Assembly: GCF_017794965.1 (NCBI RefSeq)
Contig: NZ_CP051240.1
Coordinates: 496,001-560,000 of the forward strand
Length of the DNA stretch: 64,000 nt
Direction of reading: 5' to 3'
From: Alcanivorax sp.
GTDB lineage: Bacteria; Pseudomonadota; Gammaproteobacteria; Pseudomonadales; Alcanivoracaceae
In this document: positions 52,361 to 59,400 of the stretch, piece after piece
How the letters are laid out: each line of letters starts with the position of its first letter
How positions within the stretch are numbered: the first letter of the stretch is position 1
Program-made: the position numbers and the translations under genes
The notes under the pieces: generated by a model
Told to the model about the DNA's origin: nothing
Seen by the model: the letters and a program-made list of their open reading frames with translations, nothing else
Databases searched by the model: none

Positions 52361-55108
52361 ATGGCGATGTCCCCCTGGGTCACCTGGCCGGCCCTTACCA
52401 AATTCGGCTCTCTTGGCGTCATGGTCGCACTGCTGGTGCTGGCCGGTGAGCGACAGGAGCTGCTGGAAAACAACATGTTCGACACGGAAGACTGGCAGGA
52501 AAAAAATGCCGATATTGTCTGTGATGAACGCAGCCTCACCGCCCGTACCGAAGACGGGACCTGTAATATTCTGGAGAACCCTGCCGAGGGGTCCGTGCAT
52601 GTGAACTTCGGACGTAACGTGGACCCGGCAGCGGTGTATGCCGAATCCAACAGCGGCAACCTGCTGACCCCGAATCCCCGGGAAGTCAGTAACCTGATCA
52701 TGTCTCGCGGTGGTGACTTCAAACCCGCGACCACACTGAATTTCATTGCCACCTCCTGGATCCAGTTCATGGTTCATGACTGGTTCGATCATGGCCCCCG
52801 TACCGATGCCAACCCCATCGAGTTCCCGCTGCCCGCCGGGGACGTGCTGGGTGGCGGCACCATGTCGGTCCAGCGCACCCGCCCCGACCCGGATGTGAGC
52901 GGCGATGAGGGCATCATCACCTACGAAAACATCAACACCCACTGGTGGGATGGCTCGCAGCTGTACGGCAGCAGCAAGGAAACCAACGACGAAGTGCGTG
53001 CCTTCGTGGACGGCAAGCTGAAAGTGGATGGCGATGGCCGCCTGCCCACCGAATTCTTCAGCGGCAAACCGGTCACGGGCTTCAATGAAAACTGGTGGGT
53101 GGGGCTGAGCATGCTGCACCACATCTTTACCCAGGAACACAACGCCATTGCCGACATGCTGGTGGCCAATTATCCGGGCGAAACAGACCAGTGGTATTAC
53201 GACAAGGCGCGGCTGATCAATGCTGCCCTCATGGCCAAGATTCATACCGTGGAATGGACCCCGGCGATTCTCGCCAACCCGGTACTGGAGCGTGCCATGT
53301 ACGCCAACTGGTGGGGCCTGGGTGGCGATCGCGACAAGCGCGACAAGTATCAGAACGATCTGGATAACCTGAACAATAACCTGGGCCAGATTGGTGGCCT
53401 GCTGGATCTGGTGGGTATCGATAACGGTCTGGGCGACAGCCCCACCGGTTCACTGGAGCATGCTCTGGCGGGCCTGGTTGGCTCGCGCACGCCCAACAAC
53501 TACGACGTGCCTTACACCCTTACGGAAGAATTCGTGTCCGTGTACCGCATGCACCCGCTGCTGCGTGACGAAATCAAGGTGTACGACATCGGCTCCAACG
53601 TGGTGGACCAGGAAATCGCCCTGGAAGATACCCGCAACGGCGATGCCGAAGACCTGCTGGATGATCTGGGCCAGGACCGCTTGTGGTATTCCTTTGGCAT
53701 TACCCACCCCGGTGCGCTGACCCTGAACAACTACCCGGACTTCCTGCGCAACCTGTCCATGCCGCTGATTGGCGACATCGACATGGCCGCCATCGATATC
53801 CTGCGTGACCGCGAGCGTGGCGTACCCCGTTATAATGAATTCCGCCGCCAGATTGGCCTCAAGCCGCTCACCAGCTTCGAGCAACTGACCAGTGATCCCG
53901 AGCTGCTGGCGGATCTGAAAGCGCTGTACAACAACGACATCGAACTGGTGGACACCCTGGTCGGGCAACTGGGTGAAGAAGTGCGCCCGGAAGGTTTCGG
54001 CTTTGGTGAAACCTCCTTCCAGATCTTTATCCTCAATGCGTCCCGTCGTCTGATGACCGACCGCTTCTTCACCACCGATTACACCGATGAAGTCTATACC
54101 GCAGAAGGTATCGACTGGGTGGAAGAGAACACCATGGTGGACGTGATCCGTCGCCACTTCCCGTCGCTGGCCACCAGCCTGGTGGGCATGGATAACGCCT
54201 TCAAGCCCTGGGGGCTGAACATGCCCGCGGAGTATCAGCAATGGGATGCGCAAACCAAGCAGAACCACCTGTGGGTAAACGGCGCCCTGCGCACCAGTTA
54301 CGCGGACGGCGAAGTGCCAGCCATCGAGCCCATCGATATTGGTGGCCTGATCAATTCCGTCCTGTGGAAGAAAGTGCAGGATGTCACCGACGTGGCACCG
54401 CCAGGCTACAGCAAGCCGATTCACCCCCGTGGCGGTCTGGCCAAGGTGAAGTTCATTCCCGCCGCCGGTCACGATTTCACCGGCCTGTTCCAGGGTGCTG
54501 ATCACGGCCTGCTGCGTCTGTCCGTCACGGGTGATCCTTCCGACCGCGGTTTTGCCCCCGGCCTGGCACTGAAACTGTTTGTGGACGGCAAGCGCTCCGA
54601 AAACGTGTCCGCGCTTTACACCCTCAGCGGGCAGGGCAGTAACCACAATATCTTTGCCAATGAACTGTCCAACTATGTTCAGCCGGAAGTGAACGAGACC
54701 CTGGGCACCACCACCCTGTTCTCGCTGGTATCCAGCAAGCCCACGCTGCTGGTGATGAACGACATGGCCAAGGTCACGCAGGACGGTACCGTTGTGGGGA
54801 ACCCCAAGACCCCGTCGCAGATCTACTTCGTGCCCAACAGCACCCTGCGCAACAACATCACCACCGGTGCCCATGATTTCCGTGACGACCTGACCGCTAT
54901 TCCCGCGGGCACCAAGGTCTACGACATCTACGGCACCACCCAGCGCATCAAGACCTCCATCTGGCCCTGGGTAACTGCCCGCTACGCGCGCGAGCGTCGC
55001 AACAGTGCGGTGAAAATCGGTGAACTGGTGACCGATTCCGAATTCACCCTGTCCCAGTTCGGCGACACCGGCATCTTCTTCAAGCACCAGCGGTATGAAG
55101 ACCGGTAA
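52361..55108 (+). CDS. Animal-type haem peroxidase, cyclooxygenase/alpha-dioxygenase-like
   Basis: 915 aa. PF03098 superfamily. The distal haem His139 is in FMVHDWFDHG; the proximal His398 is in SVYRMHPLLRDE, with Tyr395 three residues before it, the spacing of the radical Tyr in cyclooxygenases and alpha-dioxygenases. This suggests fatty-acid oxygenation rather than simple peroxidase chemistry. The N-terminus has one hydrophobic segment (FGSLGVMVALLVLAG), probably a membrane anchor or uncleaved signal. About 350 residues C-terminal of the catalytic core are of unknown role. GGAG site upstream; a terminator follows. Confidence 0.87.
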   Translation: MAMSPWVTWPALTKFGSLGVMVALLVLAGERQELLENNMFDTEDWQEKNADIVCDERSLTARTEDGTCNILENPAEGSVHVNFGRNVDPAAVYAESNSGNLLTPNPREVSNLIMSRGGDFKPATTLNFIATSWIQFMVHDWFDHGPRTDANPIEFPLPAGDVLGGGTMSVQRTRPDPDVSGDEGIITYENINTHWWDGSQLYGSSKETNDEVRAFVDGKLKVDGDGRLPTEFFSGKPVTGFNENWWVGLSMLHHIFTQEHNAIADMLVANYPGETDQWYYDKARLINAALMAKIHTVEWTPAILANPVLERAMYANWWGLGGDRDKRDKYQNDLDNLNNNLGQIGGLLDLVGIDNGLGDSPTGSLEHALAGLVGSRTPNNYDVPYTLTEEFVSVYRMHPLLRDEIKVYDIGSNVVDQEIALEDTRNGDAEDLLDDLGQDRLWYSFGITHPGALTLNNYPDFLRNLSMPLIGDIDMAAIDILRDRERGVPRYNEFRRQIGLKPLTSFEQLTSDPELLADLKALYNNDIELVDTLVGQLGEEVRPEGFGFGETSFQIFILNASRRLMTDRFFTTDYTDEVYTAEGIDWVEENTMVDVIRRHFPSLATSLVGMDNAFKPWGLNMPAEYQQWDAQTKQNHLWVNGALRTSYADGEVPAIEPIDIGGLINSVLWKKVQDVTDVAPPGYSKPIHPRGGLAKVKFIPAAGHDFTGLFQGADHGLLRLSVTGDPSDRGFAPGLALKLFVDGKRSENVSALYTLSGQGSNHNIFANELSNYVQPEVNETLGTTTLFSLVSSKPTLLVMNDMAKVTQDGTVVGNPKTPSQIYFVPNSTLRNNITTGAHDFRDDLTAIPAGTKVYDIYGTTQRIKTSIWPWVTARYARERRNSAVKIGELVTDSEFTLSQFGDTGIFFKHQRYEDR

Positions 55109-55156
55109 GCGCCACAGTCACTCAACGAAGGGAGAGCTGCACCGCAGCTGATTCAG

Positions 55157-55188
55157 GCCCGGACAACGCCCGTTGTCCGGGCTTTTTT
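55157..55188 (+). terminator. Rho-independent terminator of the haem peroxidase gene
   Basis: Perfect 12-bp stem (55157-55168 with 55171-55182) followed by six T's. Confidence 0.95.
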
Positions 55189-55228
55189 ATGCCGCTCCGG
55201 ATCACGCATCACGCAAATCCGGAAAACC

Positions 55229-55290
55229 ACTCTGTGGGAGCTTGCTTGCAAGCGAAGCGGTTTTGGTCGACCTCGGGAAGGGTTTTGTTT
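55229..55290 (+). repeat. REP copy (GTGGGAGC type)
   Basis: CTGTGGGAGCTTGCTTGCAA followed by GCG and GGTTTTGGTCGA; the same sequence occurs inverted at 46020-46072. Just before it are two ATCACGC heptamers (55202-55215), a possible short heptad arm. Confidence 0.65.
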
Positions 55291-55393
55291 GCAAGCCTCC
55301 CAGCCAGTACCCAATTTGGGGGATGGAGGCGGGTGAAGAGCTTGTTACGGTGGCAGGGGAATACATTCTGATACCACGGGAAAGGGGAAAACC

Positions 55394-55836
55394 ATGAAAA
55401 ACGAATACTGATCGCCATCCTGACACTGTTGCCCATGCCGCTGCTGGCCAACGAGATGGCGGCCACTTGCGCGGCTTTGCAGACACAGCTGTCCAAACTG
55501 GAACCCGCTGACCGGCGCGCCCTGGAAAGCCAGATGGCGTCAATCCTCGCCGAGTGCGACAAGGAAGATACCGGTAGCTACAAGGACGCCATGACCAGCG
55601 GCACGCTCTACTGCCGCAGTGGAGACCTGTGCGCGAGGTACGACTTTGCACTGGCCTCAGACAGAAAAATCTATGAGCCCCAGTGCGCCCAGGTGGCCAG
55701 TTGCCCCGGCAACTTCAGCGACAAGTGCACCGTTACCAATGACCAGGTAAGAGGCGGGCAGGGCACCGTGGACTGGACGATCTATGCCTACAACGGACTG
55801 GTACGAGATTCCAATGCAAACCTGAATTGCGAATAA
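55394..55836 (+). pseudogene. Secreted hypothetical protein, apparent one-base frameshift in the signal peptide
   Basis: An ATG at 55394 has a strong AGGGG site but hits a stop after five codons. One more A in the five-A run after the ATG would give MKKRILIAILTLLPMPLLA joined to NEMAATCAALQ, a perfect signal peptide continuous with the open frame to 55836. The uninterrupted ORF can only start at TTG 55429 or ATG 55435, without ribosome site or full signal. The mature part has six or more Cys (likely disulfides) and no recognised family. A sequencing error, a real mutation or A-run phase variation are all possible. Confidence 0.7.
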
Positions 55837-55879
55837 CCGTATCCGGTGACCGGATGACTACCGTCATGGGCTAAAGGAG

Positions 55880-55903
55880 GGCGAGCGACAGCTCGCCTTT
55901 TTT
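55880..55903 (+). terminator. Rho-independent terminator
   Basis: GGCGAGC-GACA-GCTCGCC followed by six T's. Confidence 0.93.
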
Positions 55904-56235
55904 GTGTCATGAGAAAGCCATCTCCTAAACGGAATAACCCCGTGCTCAACAGACAGGATCATTCCCGTGTAAGAGATGGCTTACAGAAAATGCTAAATGA
56001 TTGATATAAGGTGTTTTGTTCGGGGAGGCGAATGCGGTTCGGGTACGGTTGTACCGGTACTATGTCGAATGATTCGCGTTTTGTCAGATGAGAAAGGTTG
56101 TTGTTTTTTCGGTAACCTGTTGAGGTGATGGTTTTTTTGTTTGGGGTGATGTGTTTCTGGCTCAGAAATATGTGGAAAAAAGATATGTCGAACCGTTCGA
56201 CTGAATACGCTGTTATGTGGTGTGGATAGCGAGAA
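55904..56235. other. AT-rich spacer before the cassette genes
   Basis: 332 bp, lower GC than neighbours, no gene. A 10-bp dyad AAGCCATCTC (55915-55924) / GAGATGGCTT (55973-55982) is present. Composition changes here, marking the left border of the foreign segment. Confidence 0.5.
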
Positions 56236-56436
56236 ATGAAAAAGTTTCTGCGAGTCCTTAGCGGAATACTAGGCGTCTGTGGAATTGGTGTTTTTGGCCT
56301 CATGCTTTACGCCGTTGCGGTTGACCTTTCTCACTTTTCAGGTCTTTTTATAAGTGCAGTATTTCTGGCGTATGGTATTGGTGGAGAGAAAGTAATCGGG
56401 GCTGTGTTTCCAGGGTTGCTGAGGAGTAAGTGGTAG
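56236..56436 (+). CDS. Integron-cassette small membrane protein
   Basis: 66 aa, two membrane helices (VLSGILGVCGIGVFGLMLYAVAV and SGLFISAVFLAYGIGG). The stop is 8 bp before an attC site, the standard cassette layout. AT-rich relative to the chromosome. No family recognised; small membrane proteins are common integron cargo. Confidence 0.7.
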   Translation: MKKFLRVLSGILGVCGIGVFGLMLYAVAVDLSHFSGLFISAVFLAYGIGGEKVIGAVFPGLLRSKW

Positions 56437-56444
56437 CCAGTCAC

Positions 56445-56526
56445 ACATAACAAGCCAAGGCAGTGGGACATATTTTGTTTCGCTGCGCTCAAAACACAAA
56501 ATATGCCCCTGCTTGGGGCGTTAGGC
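56445..56526 (+). other. Integron attC recombination site
   Basis: Left core ACATAAC (56445-56451) and right core GTTAGGC (56520-56526). Inner boxes CCAAGGCAG and CTGCTTGG pair except for one extra base, the extrahelical base that sets attC orientation. The central part is a long imperfect palindrome (CATATTTTGT/ACAAAATATG). The next gene starts 4 bp after the right core. Confidence 0.9.
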
Positions 56527-56530
56527 AGAT

Positions 56531-57160
56531 ATGAAACTCGAGTCTGAACTAAGAAAACTGGAGGAATGGATCGACCATCTTCCAAAGTTGGGCAAAGAGA
56601 CATTGGGGCACGGTGATCGCCCCATGTACGTCCTTGACCTAATTTTTATTGGTGTGCTGAAGCGCTCGATGAGCCTCGCAATGGGGGTCAAAGCTCTAGT
56701 TGATAATAAGAACATGACCTGTGTGAGGGCCATGGTCCGAATGCAGTTGGATACGCTAAGTCGATTGCTGGCTTACACGTATGTTGATAACCCCTCAGAC
56801 GTGGCACAACAGGTCATGGCGGGAAAACCTTTGAATAAATTTAGGTGCAGGGACGGAAAGAACCTTCGCGATGGATATCTTATCGATCGAATGACTGAGC
56901 AGTACCCATGGGTGAAAAACGTTTATCAGTATACTTCTGGTTATGTTCATTTTTCGGAGAGGCAAGTTTTTGACTCGATCCAATCGATAGGGTCTGAGGG
57001 ATTAGAAACGATTGAATTTGGTGTAACACGGGAGGACCTTGGTTTTCCCGAAGATAGCTGGGTTGAGGTAGTTGCATGCTTCAATGAGATGTTATCCATA
57101 GTTCGTGATGTTTTTACAACGTATCGCCACGAGTTGGATCAAATCCGCGGCAATACTTAG
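56531..57160 (+). CDS. Integron-cassette protein of unknown function
   Basis: 209 aa, mostly helical, AT-rich coding sequence. Segments MVRMQLDTLSRLLAYTYVDN and VKNVYQYTSGYVHFSERQVFD faintly recall DUF5677/HEPN-like proteins found in defence contexts, but I cannot assign it. It starts 4 bp after attC and its stop overlaps the left core of another attC-like site, so it is a complete cassette gene. Confidence 0.7.
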   Translation: MKLESELRKLEEWIDHLPKLGKETLGHGDRPMYVLDLIFIGVLKRSMSLAMGVKALVDNKNMTCVRAMVRMQLDTLSRLLAYTYVDNPSDVAQQVMAGKPLNKFRCRDGKNLRDGYLIDRMTEQYPWVKNVYQYTSGYVHFSERQVFDSIQSIGSEGLETIEFGVTREDLGFPEDSWVEVVACFNEMLSIVRDVFTTYRHELDQIRGNT

Positions 57161-57210
57161 CCTAACCAATACGGTCAACGGACGCTCCTTGCGTCGCGCC
57201 GCTGCCGCCA
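57160..57210 (+). other. Truncated attC-like site
   Basis: Core GCCTAAC (57160-57166) followed by CAATACGGTCAACGGACGCT and TGCGTCGCG, as in the left half of common attC sites. The right half and GTTRRRY core are missing; an AGCGCTAGCTAGCT palindrome occurs instead. It appears to mark the broken right end of the cassette segment. Confidence 0.6.
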
Positions 57211-57243
57211 GCGCTAGCTAGCTCCCCAAAAAAGCAGACACCC

Positions 57244-57675
57244 ATGATAAACCCCGTCATCCAGGAAGAAGAAACCGGCTGTGGTATTGCCGCCGCGGCC
57301 TGCATCCTTGGTCTCACCTACAAGCAGATGAAAGCGGTTGCCAATGGCATGGGCATTCAGGCTTCTGATCCTTCCTTATGGTCCGATACACAGTATGTGC
57401 GGCGGCTGTTGGCCTGGGGTGGGGCGAAAGCGGCTTTACGGGAGACGGCGTTCTCCTCCTGGGCGGCGTTGCCGGATCTGGCGCTGCTTTCCATCAAGCA
57501 CCACCAGGAAGACGGTGTGAATTACTGGCACTGGGTGGTGTTTTGTCGGCTGGAAGGGCAACCGGCCGTGCTGGATTCGGCCCATTACCTGCCGAGCAAT
57601 GTCCGTTACGATTTTGCGGCCATGCACCCCAAGTGGTTTATTGGTGTTTCCCCGCCTCAGTGCGGATCTGTGTGA
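57244..57675 (+). CDS. Papain-like C39-type cysteine peptidase domain protein
   Basis: 143 aa, no signal peptide. The N-terminal EEETGCGIAAAACILG resembles the C39 catalytic Cys motif (Cys13), with His in NYWHWVVFCRLEG and Asp in AVLDSAHYLPS completing a Cys/His/Asp set. C39 domains usually cleave double-glycine leaders within bacteriocin exporters; a stand-alone domain could be a peptidase or an inactive relative. It lies just past the broken attC and could have entered with the cassettes. Confidence 0.65.
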   Translation: MINPVIQEEETGCGIAAAACILGLTYKQMKAVANGMGIQASDPSLWSDTQYVRRLLAWGGAKAALRETAFSSWAALPDLALLSIKHHQEDGVNYWHWVVFCRLEGQPAVLDSAHYLPSNVRYDFAAMHPKWFIGVSPPQCGSV

Positions 57676-57881
57676 CAGCGTTGCGGCTAATGTTTCCTGC
57701 TCTATTCTGATCAGGCCAATAGGCATCTTTCTCTCTTTTATCGTGATTTCCTGTCGCTGATCGACTTGCGATACCTCCGGGGCTCCCCATGTCTGTGGCG
57801 GGACCGCACGGGTAAGGACACCTTCGATTGTGATGAGCAGGTTCACGTGCGTCGATGCAGGTTTAATCAAAAGGGAATGCC

Positions 57882-58460
57882 ATGGGAAAGAAGATTGCGG
57901 TGATTCTGGGGAGTCCGGATCCGGACAGTTTCTGTCGTGCGCTGGCGGATCGCTATGCAGAAAGCGCGGAGCAGGCCGGGAACCAGGTGCGTTATTTCCG
58001 GTTGGGCGAGATCGAGTTTGATCCGGTGCTCCGCCATGGCTACAACCAGCGACAGGAGCTGGAGCCGGGGTTGCTGGACATCAAGGAGGCATTTACCTGG
58101 GCGGAGCATGTGGTGTTGGTGTTCCCGGTGTGGTGGGGCTCCATGCCGGCCATCATGAAAGGCATGTTCGACCGTGTTTTTCTGCCGGGGTACGCCTTCA
58201 AGTATCGCAAGAATTCCCAGTTCTGGGACAAGCTGCTGGCGGGGCGCTCGGCCCATGTGATCACTACCATGGATACGCCCCCCTGGTACTTCAAACTGGT
58301 TTATCGCAGCCCGGCGCATAACCAGATCCGCAAAACCATTCTGGAGTTTGTAGGCATCAAGCCGGTGGAAATGACGGTGTTGGGCCCGGTGCGGTATGCC
58401 TCGGATGCCAAGCGGCAGACCTGGCTGGAGCGGATGTCCGCGTTTGCCCGCAAGGTCTGA
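57882..58460 (+). CDS. NAD(P)H:quinone oxidoreductase, flavodoxin-like fold
   Basis: 192 aa. YwrO/KefF/NQO1-type flavoprotein (PF02525): AVILGSPDPDSFCRALADRY, HVVLVFPVWWGSMPAIMKGMFDRVFLPGYAF (FMN/FAD and dimer contact motif), and GIKPVEMTVLGPV. Probable two-electron reduction of quinones. AAGGGA site. Monocistronic. Confidence 0.88.
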   Translation: MGKKIAVILGSPDPDSFCRALADRYAESAEQAGNQVRYFRLGEIEFDPVLRHGYNQRQELEPGLLDIKEAFTWAEHVVLVFPVWWGSMPAIMKGMFDRVFLPGYAFKYRKNSQFWDKLLAGRSAHVITTMDTPPWYFKLVYRSPAHNQIRKTILEFVGIKPVEMTVLGPVRYASDAKRQTWLERMSAFARKV

Positions 58461-58533
58461 GCCACGCCTGCGGGGCTTGGCGGGCGTTTGCATGGGCGGT
58501 GGCTCCACCGCAATGCAGTATGGATTCGCGTCT

Positions 58534-58563
58534 GGACATCGCGGTCGAACGACCGCTCCTACG
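58534..58563 (-). repeat. REP-like single copy
   Basis: Read on the minus strand it starts CCGTAGGAGCGGTCGTTCGA and ends GCGATG, a typical GTAGGAGC REP. It is followed by a GGTGAGCTCTGTG... stretch like the CACAGAGG repeat of 38319-38393. Confidence 0.6.
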
Positions 58564-58602
58564 GTGAGCTCTGTGTACTCTGCGGTAAATCTGCTTTTGA
58601 TC

Positions 58603-58649
58603 TTTGCGTGCCGCATGTTGCGTGAACCGTGTTGCAGCCGCGAAGCGGC
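58603..58649 (+). repeat. Heptad element 15 (single arm with terminal hairpin)
   Basis: TTTGCGT, GCCGCAT, GTTGCGT, GAACCGT, GTTGCAG then CCGCGAAGCGGC. Same structure as element 11 at 38113. The following hairpin 58657-58682 is the terminator of the next gene. Confidence 0.65.
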
Positions 58650-58682
58650 ATAAAAAAACCGCGCGGCTGCGCGGTTTTTTTT
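58650..58682. terminator. Bidirectional terminator
   Basis: AACCGCGC/GCGCGGTT stem with A-run before and eight T's after; ends the outer-membrane gene on the minus strand. Confidence 0.9.
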
Positions 58683-58697
58683 GGTGCCTGTGCCGGT

Positions 58698-59216
58698 TCA
58701 GAAGCGACCGTTGAGGCCCAGCGCCAGGTTGGTGACTTCATCGCCGCTGCGATCCACCACGCGCATGTATTCCAGGCTGACGAACATGCTGTTGGTGATG
58801 GTCACATCCACGCCCAGGCCCAGTGACAGGTCCTTGAAGTTTTCGCCATCGCTGCCACCAAAGCGGTTTTCCACGGTGGTTTCCATGTAGCTCACACCGA
58901 TCAGGCCGTAGGGACGAACCGGCAGGGTGTTGGGGAACTGGCCACGGAAGAAGGCGCCGTAGTAGCGATCGATTTCCAGATCGGCGCTGTTGGTCAGTTT
59001 GTCATCGCCCATGCCCAGGCCCAGACGAAGCTCCCCGCCCAGGGTTTCGTCCTTGTTGATCCAGCTACCGAATTTGAACTGCAGGGCCTGCGGTTTGGCG
59101 GAGGCGGTGGTGTTGTCCGGTTCGATCTTGCTGCTGACGTAGTCCAGGCCGGCAAAGCCGCCCGCATTGGCACAAAGAGGCAGTGCCAGGGTGGCCGCAA
59201 TAAGGGCTTTCTTCAT
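58698..59216 (-). CDS. Outer-membrane beta-barrel protein
   Basis: 172 aa, signal peptide ending ANA, then GGFAGLDYVSSKIEPDN. Eight-stranded OmpA/OmpW-like pattern (PF13505-like): RPYGLIGVSYMETTV, LSLGLGVDVTITNSMFVSLEYMRVVD, C-terminal Phe. Good GGAG site. Function unknown. Confidence 0.82.
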   Translation of the reverse strand: MKKALIAATLALPLCANAGGFAGLDYVSSKIEPDNTTASAKPQALQFKFGSWINKDETLGGELRLGLGMGDDKLTNSADLEIDRYYGAFFRGQFPNTLPVRPYGLIGVSYMETTVENRFGGSDGENFKDLSLGLGVDVTITNSMFVSLEYMRVVDRSGDEVTNLALGLNGRF

Positions 59217-59357
59217 GGTGTCTCCTGCATGGTCCGCAATAACGACAGTGTGATGAAGGGAGATTGTAGTGAAAAGCGCCGGTGACGGCGACTCTGGTGA
59301 TTTTGCGGTGAGATAGCCCGCAGTGAGGGGCTTAAGAGGGGGAGATTGAAGGAGAAG

Positions 59358-59384
59358 TGCCCCTCCCCCTTATGAGGGGAGGGG
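59358..59384 (-). terminator. Hairpin after the AztD-like gene
   Basis: CCCCTCC...GGGGAGGGG inverted repeat 16-43 bp past the stop on the minus strand; no clear U-run. Confidence 0.4.
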
Positions 59385-59400
59385 CTGAGCAGACCGGGGA

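Noticed and set aside
53450..55087. 545-codon minus-strand ORF opposite the haem peroxidase
   Set aside because: Antisense shadow of a strongly codon-biased gene; the sense gene has clear catalytic motifs.
56150..56235. GTTATGT near 56211 as a second attC/attI core before the first cassette gene
   Set aside because: It does not fit the GTTRRRY core and no paired left core or stem could be drawn.
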